From the NCBI GenBank assembly GCA_037045225.1, contig JBAOHZ010000001.1, positions 1 through 12,504 of the forward strand: DNA of 12,504 nucleotides, given 5' to 3'. This document shows, piece by piece, positions 5,336 through 11,990 of this stretch (position 1 is its first letter; each line of letters begins with the position of its first letter). The DNA comes from Nitrospira sp. Its GTDB lineage: Bacteria; Nitrospirota; Nitrospiria; Nitrospirales; Nitrospiraceae. The notes under the pieces were generated by a model, which did not search any database, had not been told where the DNA came from, and saw only the letters and a program-made list of their open reading frames with translations. Made by a program: the position numbers and the translations under genes.

Positions 5336-6165
5336 CCGCCGAAATCACCCTCGATCTCGTGAGCTGACGGCCTTGAGGTTAGGTAGGATCCGTCCTTGTT
5401 CACAGGGCGCCCGAGGAAGTCGTCTGAGATGGACATTCGCACTCGCTGCCCTGAGAAGTCGCCTCCTTCTAACTCGAACTCGGCTCTTTTATCTATATAA
5501 TATCGCTTTCTGAAATCACCAGCCGAAGCCGCGTTGTATGTAATGTATCCGGTCCGTCGAGGCTGTCTGGTGGTATTAGCGTCGGAACGGTGGGGTACGT
5601 AGCTATGAAAGAATAGGAGGTCGCCCGGTTCCAGCTCCAAGGGTCGCCACTTAAGGCTTGCGACGATTGAGGGGTCGATACGACCGCGATCGTTTGGCAG
5701 AATGCCAGCCCCAGGCAGACTTGAAGCCACGTGCAGGCATCCATTGGCTTGGGTGGAAGGATCGACGGGTACCATTACTGATATGTGGTAGTCGGCGAAT
5801 CGGTATGCAGTAGCGTCTTGATGTGGGGCAAATCCCCCGCCGCCCGGGTGCTTGTAGTTGATCTTCTCCTTGAACAAGGCAGGCGTCTCACCAAATAGCT
5901 GCCCCAACACTGATCGAATACGGACATGGAATGCAAGACCGGCAAGTACGGCCGAGTGGGGTACGAAGTCTTCGCTTCGCGCGAGTACAGGGCCCCAGTC
6001 AGTTGCTTCGAAGTGATGAAGTCCGGGGCCGCCATGGCTGGCCCAATGCCCGACCGCGTCGACTGCCCTATCTATGGCAGCCACCTCGGTGTTCGAGATG
6101 ACACGTGGCAACACGAGCCACCCGTCTCGCTGGAATTTGGTTAGGTCAGCGGCAGCTAGCTCCAT
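5332..6165 (-). CDS. phytanoyl-CoA dioxygenase (PhyH) family Fe(II)/2-oxoglutarate oxygenase
   Basis: 277 residues, normal for the family. The 2-His-1-Asp iron site is visible: H115-x-D117 in GGFAPHQDATAYR, and H192 in LFFHSYVPHRSDAN. The 2-oxoglutarate-binding arginine is R203 or R204 (RQPRR). NGCLHVASSLPG and LELEPGDLLFF are standard PhyH elements. The end segment ITYNAASAGDFRKRYYIDK resembles PhyH enzymes that hydroxylate small polar substrates, including the 2-aminoethylphosphonate dioxygenase PhnY/TmpA group; this is from memory and not decisive. Such enzymes usually hydroxylate an unactivated carbon, consuming O2 and 2-oxoglutarate. No Shine-Dalgarno site precedes the ATG, and TACGCT lies eight bases upstream, so the transcript may be leaderless. 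It is the last gene of the minus-strand series. Confidence 0.85.
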   Translation of the reverse strand: MELAAADLTKFQRDGWLVLPRVISNTEVAAIDRAVDAVGHWASHGGPGLHHFEATDWGPVLARSEDFVPHSAVLAGLAFHVRIRSVLGQLFGETPALFKEKINYKHPGGGGFAPHQDATAYRFADYHISVMVPVDPSTQANGCLHVASSLPGAGILPNDRGRIDPSIVASLKWRPLELEPGDLLFFHSYVPHRSDANTTRQPRRTGYITYNAASAGDFRKRYYIDKRAEFELEGGDFSGQRVRMSISDDFLGRPVNKDGSYLTSRPSAHEIEGDFGG

Positions 6166-6171
6166 AGTTGC

Positions 6172-6318
6172 TCAGCGTAGGCGTTCAGAGATGGTCCATC
6201 CTTGAAAGCCGTCGAAGAAGGACTCTGTGAGAGGTTGTCCTGATCGAGGGCGGGTCCATTGGGCTGGCTGCGGATCCGAACGACCCGCGTCTCTGGCGGC
6301 GGATCGTCGCTGCGTCAC
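6172..6318 (-). CDS. possible 48-codon small gene upstream of the dioxygenase
   Basis: An open frame from GTG 6318 ends at a TGA six bases before the dioxygenase ATG and in the same frame. It opens with VTQRRSAARDAG and ends with PLTESFFDGFQGWTISERLR. The tight spacing would allow translational coupling. Third-position GC is only moderate and no ribosome site is clear, so it may be chance. No family is recognised. Confidence 0.2.
   Translation of the reverse strand: MTQRRSAARDAGRSDPQPAQWTRPRSGQPLTESFFDGFQGWTISERLR
6174..6179 (-). promoter_or_regulatory. possible -10 box for leaderless dioxygenase transcript
   Basis: TACGCT on the minus strand ends eight bases before ATG 6165. There is no convincing -35 box. 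It fits the TANNNT geometry seen at other genes in the cluster but is the weakest example. Confidence 0.25.
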
Positions 6319-6442
6319 AGACTTCGTAGTTCAGCTCACGGGTGTAGGACTCCACGAGGCTGGGGGCACAATCTCAGAGTCCGAACGATCACGCGATCTC
6401 AATTAGAGAAACGTACCCCTAAGAACGAACAGGCATGACCCA
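6319..6442. other. intergenic, no feature recognised
   Basis: Together with the doubtful small frame at 6172-6318, this gives a gap of 277 bases between the acetyltransferase stop and the dioxygenase start. A second open minus frame here reads ESYTRELNYEVCDAATIRRQ but lacks a ribosome site and a clear start. No strong hairpin followed by Ts is seen. Confidence 0.3.
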
Positions 6443-6997
6443 CTAGGAATTCAGTACCATCGGCACGGATGGGAGGTTGTCCGTCGATGGAGGCCCGTTG
6501 GTGACGAATCCGAGTGACTCGTAGAAGGGAACAGCGTATTGACTCGATGAGACCCAAATCAGCTCGAAACCGGCCAACCTGGCGTCGATGATTGCTTCGG
6601 ACACTAAGAGTGACCCTGCGCCGCAGCGGCTTGCGTCTGGATCGACGAATACTTCGCGGATCCGTGCTGCGGTGCAGGATGGGTCGGCCGCCCATCCGCC
6701 GCAACCCCTGACGCTGTTACCGACGTCCACGACGACCCAGAACGACATGGCGTCTAATTCAAGTGCGAAGGCATCGGAGCGCAAGTGCCGTTCGTGGCGA
6801 TCGAACGCAACTTTACTGTGTAGATGACCGGAAAGTCCTCGCAGGGACCGGTTGATCAGGTCCCTAAGCACTTCGGTGTCGTCGGGCGAGTTGTAGCGGC
6901 GGATGCTGAACGTCGAAGGCCCGCCACAACGAGCCCTGTGATTTCTGTGCTCGACTCCTGACCTGGATGGCTTCTCAGAATTCAACACGTCGGCCAT
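6443..6997 (-). CDS. GNAT-family N-acetyltransferase
   Basis: 184 residues from ATG 6997; a GTG at 6988 with GGAGA nine bases upstream is an equally good start, and both overlap the dehydrogenase stop. The GNAT fold begins at about residue 30 (FSIRRYNSPDD). The acetyl-CoA pyrophosphate loop is at residues 124-129 (RCGAGS, R-x2-G-x-G/A), preceded by the strand IREVFVDPD. Motif B is seen in YAVPFYESLGF (154-164). The enzyme transfers an acetyl group from acetyl-CoA, most often to an amine. In this cluster a sensible, but inferred, substrate is the amino group set by the aminotransferase; acetylation could also act as self-protection. The overlap with the upstream gene indicates one operon. Confidence 0.8.
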   Translation of the reverse strand: MADVLNSEKPSRSGVEHRNHRARCGGPSTFSIRRYNSPDDTEVLRDLINRSLRGLSGHLHSKVAFDRHERHLRSDAFALELDAMSFWVVVDVGNSVRGCGGWAADPSCTAARIREVFVDPDASRCGAGSLLVSEAIIDARLAGFELIWVSSSQYAVPFYESLGFVTNGPPSTDNLPSVPMVLNS

Positions 6998-7979
6998 TCT
7001 CCGAAGCAGAAAGGTAGGCGGCGTCGAGCACGGCCATGATGGAGAAGGCTTCTGAAAGAAGTCGCTCGGGGCGTTCGCGTCTTTCCATGTAGCCACTGGC
7101 CTCGTTTAGGAGGGCAGCGAACCAATTGCCGTGGCGCGGGTCGTCAAACTCGGATGGGATGGACTCGCTGACAAGGTGGCTACCTTGTACAGACTTGATG
7201 GTATCGCCATCGAGCGCCACTTCACCGTGAGCACCACACAGTTTGTAGGAAGTCGAACGTCGGTCAGCCCTCCAGGTGAGGAGAATCTCAACGGTCACTG
7301 CTCCGAACTCGAGTAGAAGCCTCGCTTCATCTTCCGTGTCGGTGAATGCGCCGAGTGTGGGACACGACAGCACGCACCTCACGGCTGACGGGCTTCTACC
7401 TAGGAGCCGACTCGCGAGGTAGATGCTGTGAGGACCGTGATCGAGGACTATGCCCCCACCAGAAACTTCCAACTCTCGCCGCCAGTTGGGCCTCCATTCG
7501 GATACTCCACGAGCGTGACCGACACGACGGATCTCAAAGGTGGCGCTCTGTACCTCGCCGACTGTTGAAGTGCAAACTTCGTTAAGTCTGCGTATACCTG
7601 GTGCAAATGCGTAATTGTGGGCCGGGTAGACCGTTCCGGAGCTGGTGCCCATTTGTTCCATCAGTCGCATTGCCTCTTCACCGCTGCACACAAGAGGCTT
7701 CTCGCATATCACGAATAGGTCGCGTTCGAGGCAGGCGGCGAGAATATCTGAGTGAGAAGCTGGTGGAGTACAGATGTCAACGAAATCAAGACCTTCTGCA
7801 TCCAGGGCTTCCTCGATAGTCCCATACGCTGATGCATAAGGGAACCTACGCAAGCCAGCTATCCTGCGACTGGGCGTCTTGTCCACGATCGAGGCAATCT
7901 GGAGGCCGGGATTGAAGTCGTACCCATCTGCATGCCCTTCAGCGATAACGCCGTAACCTACCAACACTCCACGCTTCAC
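6975..7979 (-). CDS. Gfo/Idh/MocA family NAD(P)-dependent oxidoreductase
   Basis: 334 residues from GTG 7979, normal for the family; AAAGGG ten bases upstream lies inside the end of the methyltransferase gene and supports this start over an in-frame ATG 25 codons earlier. The Rossmann motif VLVGYGVIAEGH (G8-x-G10-x2-A13) binds NAD(P). CEKPL at residues 92-96 is the family EKP signature, and GGGIVLDHGPH (174-184) supplies the conserved Asp180 and His184 near the active site. The enzymes oxidise or reduce a hydroxyl/keto group on sugars, inositols and related polyols. Here it could form the ketone used by the class III aminotransferase. The gap to the upstream methyltransferase is seven bases, so they share an mRNA. 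Confidence 0.85.
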   Translation of the reverse strand: MKRGVLVGYGVIAEGHADGYDFNPGLQIASIVDKTPSRRIAGLRRFPYASAYGTIEEALDAEGLDFVDICTPPASHSDILAACLERDLFVICEKPLVCSGEEAMRLMEQMGTSSGTVYPAHNYAFAPGIRRLNEVCTSTVGEVQSATFEIRRVGHARGVSEWRPNWRRELEVSGGGIVLDHGPHSIYLASRLLGRSPSAVRCVLSCPTLGAFTDTEDEARLLLEFGAVTVEILLTWRADRRSTSYKLCGAHGEVALDGDTIKSVQGSHLVSESIPSEFDDPRHGNWFAALLNEASGYMERRERPERLLSEAFSIMAVLDAAYLSASENGRRVEF

Positions 7980-7986
7980 CAACGAT

Positions 7987-8754
7987 CTACCCTTTTCCCG
8001 TCCGGTGCCAATTCGGAGGCTGGAGCGACTCAGAGGCTGGCACCAAAACGACACTGTATCGATAGGGCGAGTTCCGATGCCCCTGCAGGTCTGAATCGTA
8101 AAACTCGGCGGTGTACCCGAACTCAGCCGCTGCGTCCGTGAACCATAATCTATCGATGTAGAGATGGCTTAGTCCAGCGTACCTCGTATCGTAGTCAGTG
8201 CTGCCGGAAGCGCGACGCGCCGAAACGGACTGCTCTTGAAGGGATGCATCCGAGACATCGAGGATCCCTACTGACTTGCGCGCCTTTCGAGTCATCCGAC
8301 TCAAGACCCGAAGAGCTACATCATGGGTCTCCAGATATTGAAAGACACTATGGCAAAACACGTGATCATACGCCTCATCCACATCGAGATCGATCGCATC
8401 GCTCGTTTCGAGCCGAGCAGAGGGAAGCAGTGAACGCCCGACATCGATAAGACTTGGTGAGTAGTCGATCCCTCCGATGCTCGTTCCCAACTCATCTAGG
8501 GGGATCAGAAATGCGCCAGCTCCGCATCCGACTTCGAACACGGATGCACCTGACTGAATTTTCATTCGCTCAGCCATTGAAAGCACGTATCTGCGCCAAT
8601 CGTCAACCGAGATGGCGTCGCCGACGTTGTCGAAACCATCTAACTGAATGGCGCGTTCGAGGGCAGCTAAATTTTCGTACCCGCTCCTTAATCCCCAGAT
8701 TTCGCGCCATCGATCAGTCACAGGGAGCGAGTCCTCATAGTGGTATCGCCCCAT
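7987..8754 (-). CDS. class I SAM-dependent methyltransferase
   Basis: 255 residues. SAM-binding motif I is VFEVGCGAGAFLIPL (72-86), followed by the acidic GGIDYSP (94-100) and a post-motif segment DHVFCHSVFQYLE typical of the UbiE/COQ5-like small-molecule group (Methyltransf_11/25 type). The N-terminal 60 residues (YHYEDSLPVTDRWREIW and so on) probably form a substrate lid. The acceptor, O-, N- or C-, cannot be told from sequence. No Shine-Dalgarno site precedes the ATG, but TAGAGT lies exactly seven bases upstream, suggesting its own leaderless promoter although it is only 40 bases from the radical SAM gene. Its coding end contains the ribosome site of the dehydrogenase. Confidence 0.85.
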   Translation of the reverse strand: MGRYHYEDSLPVTDRWREIWGLRSGYENLAALERAIQLDGFDNVGDAISVDDWRRYVLSMAERMKIQSGASVFEVGCGAGAFLIPLDELGTSIGGIDYSPSLIDVGRSLLPSARLETSDAIDLDVDEAYDHVFCHSVFQYLETHDVALRVLSRMTRKARKSVGILDVSDASLQEQSVSARRASGSTDYDTRYAGLSHLYIDRLWFTDAAAEFGYTAEFYDSDLQGHRNSPYRYSVVLVPASESLQPPNWHRTGKG

Positions 8755-8761
8755 TTTGTGG

Positions 8762-8767
8762 ACTCTA
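8762..8767 (-). promoter_or_regulatory. -10 box for a leaderless methyltransferase transcript
   Basis: TAGAGT on the minus strand is followed by seven bases and ATG 8754, the same spacing as for erm and the cytidylyltransferase. The -35 region would lie within the 3' end of the radical SAM gene; no clear box is seen. Confidence 0.35.
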
Positions 8768-8794
8768 CGACCTCACCAGCGCCCTGAGTCGTGT

Positions 8795-9814
8795 TCAAGA
8801 GTCACCCGTTCGTCGACCGATTGACACCTGCTGTGAGTGAAGGTTGCCGAGTGTGGCTGAGCCGCTTGGGCGGCGACGACCAATCGGCACGTTCTTCACC
8901 ACGTACGCTTCAAACTCAGCCCGAGTCAGCGCCTCTTGTTCTGGGCTTAGGCCGTCCAGGAGCGGCCAGAACATGTTGCAGGTGCCGCAGGGGTCCGCTT
9001 CTTCGCGCCTACCTGTGCGGTGCAAATCGCGATACCGCCGCGCTACTTGGTGATTGTAGAGTTCCAGGACTGAAAGATCTCGCGCGGTCCCCCAGCCGTA
9101 TTCGCCATTGTGATCCATGCAACAGAGAGTGACTGAACCGTCTACGAGAATGTCGAGCCTTGTGACATGCTCACACCCGTAACTCGGCACCGGCAGGTCG
9201 CTGTAGATATGACCCTTATAATTGTATAGGCCACTGATACTTGATTCTACTCCGCGGGATTCGCAAAATCGCAAGAACTCGTCTTGCTCTTGCAGGCTTG
9301 TGTCATCGAAGCAGGTCATTCGTAGCGTAATTTGTGCCCCAAGTTGCCCGCGAATCCTATCGGACAACAAGTACTCTACGTTTGCGAGAGTTCGAGCGAG
9401 CGGAATGCCCATCATTGCCTCGTAACGCGCCGAATCGAGCGTGTTGATACTTATCGTTAGGTCATCGAGTCCAATAGACGCAAGTCGGTCTGCCTTCCTT
9501 TCGTTCAGTCCATAGGCATTTGTATAGAGACGCAGCCTAGTATCGGGGAGATGTCCTCGAATGTACTCCAAGCGGTCCAAAATCTGTGGGTCTGAAAAAG
9601 GGTCTCCTTGCAAGAATGGCTCGATCTCGTAGAGGGGAAACTGTTTGCAATCCTCGATAATTTTTTCAAACAACTCAGTCGACATAGAGCCCTTATCACG
9701 ACTGAGAGCATTGTTGGGGCAGAAGACGCATCGGGCGTTACAGCGACTCGTCGTCTCTATGGTGACAAGGCGAGGCGGGTCGTTCATGTCGATATCGGCA
9801 GTCTCGCTGTTCAT
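8795..9814 (-). CDS. radical SAM enzyme with SPASM/Twitch-like auxiliary cluster domain
   Basis: 339 residues. The radical SAM motif C25-x3-C29-x2-C32 (SRCNARCVFC) holds the [4Fe-4S] cluster that cleaves SAM to the 5'-deoxyadenosyl radical. A C-terminal set, C214, C231 (GSVTLCC) and C276-x2-C279 (DPCGTC), could bind one auxiliary cluster; the further cysteines of a full SPASM domain are absent, which fits a Twitch type. NEYGWGTARDLSVLELYN-like sequence around 237-254 is typical of SPASM proteins in glycan and natural-product clusters. Relatives with one auxiliary cluster include the aminocyclitol dehydrogenase BtrN, so oxidation or epimerisation of a sugar or cyclitol is possible. Peptide modification seems less likely because no precursor is evident. 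The start at ATG 9814 has no Shine-Dalgarno site; a TAACCT box sits six bases upstream. Confidence 0.85.
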   Translation of the reverse strand: MNSETADIDMNDPPRLVTIETTSRCNARCVFCPNNALSRDKGSMSTELFEKIIEDCKQFPLYEIEPFLQGDPFSDPQILDRLEYIRGHLPDTRLRLYTNAYGLNERKADRLASIGLDDLTISINTLDSARYEAMMGIPLARTLANVEYLLSDRIRGQLGAQITLRMTCFDDTSLQEQDEFLRFCESRGVESSISGLYNYKGHIYSDLPVPSYGCEHVTRLDILVDGSVTLCCMDHNGEYGWGTARDLSVLELYNHQVARRYRDLHRTGRREEADPCGTCNMFWPLLDGLSPEQEALTRAEFEAYVVKNVPIGRRRPSGSATLGNLHSQQVSIGRRTGDS

Positions 9815-9820
9815 TCGCGA

Positions 9821-9826
9821 AGGTTA
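9821..9826 (-). promoter_or_regulatory. -10 box for a leaderless radical SAM transcript
   Basis: TAACCT on the minus strand ends six bases before ATG 9814. No close match to TTGACA is found at 16-18 bases, so expression may depend on an activator binding upstream. Confidence 0.35.
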
Positions 9827-9850
9827 CCACTGTCGTGACCCTGTCCGCTC

Positions 9851-9894
9851 AGGGGACTTGAGCTGATCCCCTCCACTCGACTCTGACCGCGGTC
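9851..9894. promoter_or_regulatory. inverted repeat and palindrome upstream of the radical SAM promoter
   Basis: AGGGGA-N10-TCCCCT (9851-9872) is a perfect 6-base inverted repeat whose arm centres are 16 bases apart. The perfect 10-base palindrome GACCGCGGTC follows at 9885-9894. They lie about 37-80 bases upstream of the expected transcription start at 9814, where an activator would bind a promoter lacking a good -35 box. Neither is followed by a T run, so terminator function is unlikely. Confidence 0.35.
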
Positions 9895-9960
9895 GCAATT
9901 GGTGGCTCATAGAGTGGTGAGTGGCCTGAGATACGTGTCCCACACTCGGCTGACCGGCTG

Positions 9961-10692
9961 TCAAAGTGGCCGACTCGACAAACGGGCGAACGCCATCTCC
10001 GGGGCGACCACAACCCAATTTTCACTGAGGGGATCGTCCATAGGATTTCTGTCGCCTTCAATACCACCCAAGATGCAGCCCGCCTCGCCTGCAATAACTA
10101 GGCCAGCCATGAGATCCCAGGAACGATCAGGGCAGTGGGCGGGGGTTCGGTATCCAGCCAGCCTACCTTCAGCTACTGCACACAACGAGTGCGCAGTAGC
10201 GCCGAGATCGCGTCCAAACAGGCCATGGAGGGGCTGGTACTCGCCACCCACGATCATGACGTCGGGGACGCGAGACTTCGCTACGCTTAGACGCTGGTCG
10301 TCTCGAAAGGCACCGGATCCTGAGGTAGCCCAGAATGTGTGCCCCGTGAATACGTTGGTAACCACTGCCGCGCAGGCCCCTTGCTTGGTTCTGGCCCAGA
10401 TCGAAGGGCCCGAGAACGGGATCCCCCGAGTCAGGTTGTCGGTGCCATCAATTGGATCGAGAACAACTAGGGCCGAACCTTGACCTAGCCAGCCCGCCTC
10501 TTCCGAGAGTACGCGCACGTCCGCGCTCAGGAGCACATTGAGCGCGGCCGACTCTGCCAAAGCGTCTGCCGCGTTCGCTGCTTGTTGCGATGGGTCTGGG
10601 ACCGCCGCGTACTGGCACGCAAGCGGTTTGATCGCCTCGTCTACTCTTCTAGCGGCCGCCAACAGCAACTCCAATAGCTCCTGACACTCCAC
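9961..10692 (-). CDS. inositol monophosphatase family phosphatase
   Basis: 243 residues. The metal-dependent active site is complete: VLSEEAGW with E64/E65, D79-P-I-D82-G-T-D85-N in LDPIDGTDNLTRG, and W192-D193 in RSWDLMAGLVIAGEAGC. The family removes phosphate from inositol phosphates, bisphosphorylated nucleotides or sugar phosphates, using Mg2+ in the cytosol. In this cluster it could release a cyclitol or sugar from its phosphate before or after oxidation and transamination. The start is a GTG directly after an in-frame TAG, with neither a Shine-Dalgarno site nor a TANNNT box. A 16-codon frame beginning at ATG 10743 ends at that TAG, so translation may re-initiate, or the gene may have been longer (see leader entry). 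It lies 79 bases after the aminotransferase gene, likely on the same mRNA. Confidence 0.85.
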   Translation of the reverse strand: MECQELLELLLAAARRVDEAIKPLACQYAAVPDPSQQAANAADALAESAALNVLLSADVRVLSEEAGWLGQGSALVVLDPIDGTDNLTRGIPFSGPSIWARTKQGACAAVVTNVFTGHTFWATSGSGAFRDDQRLSVAKSRVPDVMIVGGEYQPLHGLFGRDLGATAHSLCAVAEGRLAGYRTPAHCPDRSWDLMAGLVIAGEAGCILGGIEGDRNPMDDPLSENWVVVAPEMAFARLSSRPL

Positions 10693-10743
10693 CTACTCGG
10701 CTCCAGTCAGCGCATCGAAGTGAGCGAGAACGATGACGGACAT
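10693..10743 (-). other. 16-codon leader frame ending directly against the phosphatase start
   Basis: ATG 10743 opens MSVIVLAHFDALTGAE and stops with TAG at 10695-10693; the next codon, in the same frame, is the GTG of the phosphatase gene. This is either a leader peptide used for coupled re-initiation or the true N-terminus interrupted by an amber codon (CAG to TAG is one base). It has no obvious ribosome site of its own. Confidence 0.3.
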
Positions 10744-10771
10744 CAGGTCAGGCCCATGGCCCAGCCTGCGG

Positions 10772-11929
10772 CTAGAGCGTTTCAAGAGCCAGCTCGATTA
10801 CTTCCAGCGCCTGATAGATATCACCTGTCGTGTGTGCGGCTGACAAGAACCATTGGTGATTTGGATGCAACAAGAGGCCAGCGGCGGTGGTCTTGGAATA
10901 GAAATGTTGCTCGACCGCGAAGCGTGTCGTCGCGTCCTCAGACTGGAAACGCATGAACGGCATCGGTGGGTAGCCGACCACTTCGATAGCCGATCCGAAC
11001 CGTGACGTCAGAGTCTTGAGTCCGTTCTGAAACACTTCGCCAAGTCGCCATACGTGGTCTAGAGCATCCGTATCACGAAGGATCTCGATCGTCGCGATAG
11101 CTGCTGCCATGGATCCGGGCTCAGCAAAGTAGGTTGACGAAACTTTTGTGTCGCTCAGTTTTGATAGAATATCCCTACGTCCGACCAACGCCGAGATCGG
11201 GTGTCCATTCCCCATCGCCTTGCCGTACGCAGCTAGGTCAGCTTGGACGTGGAGGTACTGCTGCGCACCACCGAGCGCAACCCGGAAGCCCGACCTCATC
11301 TCATCAAGAACGAACAGGGCACCATTGCGCCTCGCTACCTCTCCTATACTCGACAGGTGCGATGCCTCAACTTGATCGTCCCAAAACGGCATTGTGATTA
11401 CACACGCAACCTTGTCGTTGCCGTGGCTAAGCAACGATTCCAGGACGTCGAGGTCGTTGAAGTCGAACGCCCTGCTATTCTCCCTGACTGATGTCGGCAC
11501 TCCTGCCGCCTGCTCGACCGACCAATCGTGCCAACCATTGTATCCCCATCGCAAAACGGCACTTCGGCCAGTGTATATACGGGCGAGTCGAACAGCGGCT
11601 GATGTAGCGTCAGAGCCGGTCTTGAGCATAAGGCACATCTCAGCACCGGGTATCACGCTCGTCAGTAGCTCGGCTAGCTCGATTTGTAGCGGGCTCCATA
11701 GCGGCGCGAAGCACCCACCATTCGCCGTCGCGGCGGCGGCTCGGCCATTTACTCGTTCGTCGCCGTGACCCAAAATGACCGGACCGTAGCCAAGGCAGAA
11801 GTCGATGTACCGATTTCCATCGACATCCCAGACATACGCGCCTTTGGCGCGCTGCAAATAGCGCGGGTACTGGGCGTAGCCGTCATATTGCGGGAGAATA
11901 TCCGGGCGCGTGGCGGCGCCGCGCGTCAA
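10772..11929 (-). CDS. class III (glutamate-1-semialdehyde aminomutase-like) PLP aminotransferase
   Basis: The intact frame begins at TTG 11929 and gives 385 residues. Class III signatures are AYVWDVDGNRYIDF (31-44), the phosphate-binding TGSDAT (104-109), GYNGWHDW (129-136), the PLP-ring aspartate in VLDEMRSGFR (207-216), and the Schiff-base lysine K237 in AAYGKAMGNGHP. These enzymes move an amino group between an amino donor and a ketone or aldehyde, or shift it within a molecule. The HemL-like form with GWHDW recurs in surface-glycan and natural-product clusters. The TTG has no ribosome site. A better start, ATG 11951, opens MTERARSVDARRRHAPG in another frame; this resembles the usual family N-terminus (ARRxxPGG), so a one-base shift near 11905 is likely. 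If real, the protein has about 389 residues. It is the first gene of the minus-strand series. Confidence 0.85.
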   Translation of the reverse strand: MTRGAATRPDILPQYDGYAQYPRYLQRAKGAYVWDVDGNRYIDFCLGYGPVILGHGDERVNGRAAAATANGGCFAPLWSPLQIELAELLTSVIPGAEMCLMLKTGSDATSAAVRLARIYTGRSAVLRWGYNGWHDWSVEQAAGVPTSVRENSRAFDFNDLDVLESLLSHGNDKVACVITMPFWDDQVEASHLSSIGEVARRNGALFVLDEMRSGFRVALGGAQQYLHVQADLAAYGKAMGNGHPISALVGRRDILSKLSDTKVSSTYFAEPGSMAAAIATIEILRDTDALDHVWRLGEVFQNGLKTLTSRFGSAIEVVGYPPMPFMRFQSEDATTRFAVEQHFYSKTTAAGLLLHPNHQWFLSAAHTTGDIYQALEVIELALETL

Positions 11930-11948
11930 CCGAGCGTGCCCGCTCGGT
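11929..11948. repeat. 8-base inverted repeat at the aminotransferase start
   Basis: ACCGAGCG-TGCC-CGCTCGGT is a perfect inverted repeat that overlaps the TTG start and follows ATG 11951. In the mRNA it would form a strong hairpin within the first codons of the ATG frame, which could modulate translation. It could also be an operator placed just downstream of the promoter. Confidence 0.4.
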
Positions 11949-11958
11949 CATGCGGTCC

Positions 11959-11990
11959 GTAATAGTCAGAGCCGATGCTGTTGCTGACAA
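11959..11990 (-). promoter_or_regulatory. promoter of the aminotransferase operon
   Basis: TTGTCA (11990-11985) differs by one base from the -35 consensus. GACTAT (11967-11962) lies 17 bases downstream; the overlapping TATTAC (11964-11959) ends seven bases before ATG 11951 but has a 20-base spacer. Either way transcription starts within a few bases of ATG 11951 and upstream of TTG 11929, supporting the ATG as the real start. Confidence 0.4.

Noticed and set aside
5332..6165. Calling the cluster a phosphonate pathway
   Set aside because: No phosphoenolpyruvate mutase or other diagnostic gene is in the window; PhyH similarity alone is not enough.
9899..10483. A 194-codon plus-strand frame opposite the phosphatase
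   Set aside because: It is antisense to a frame with complete inositol-monophosphatase motifs and has no recognisable domain.
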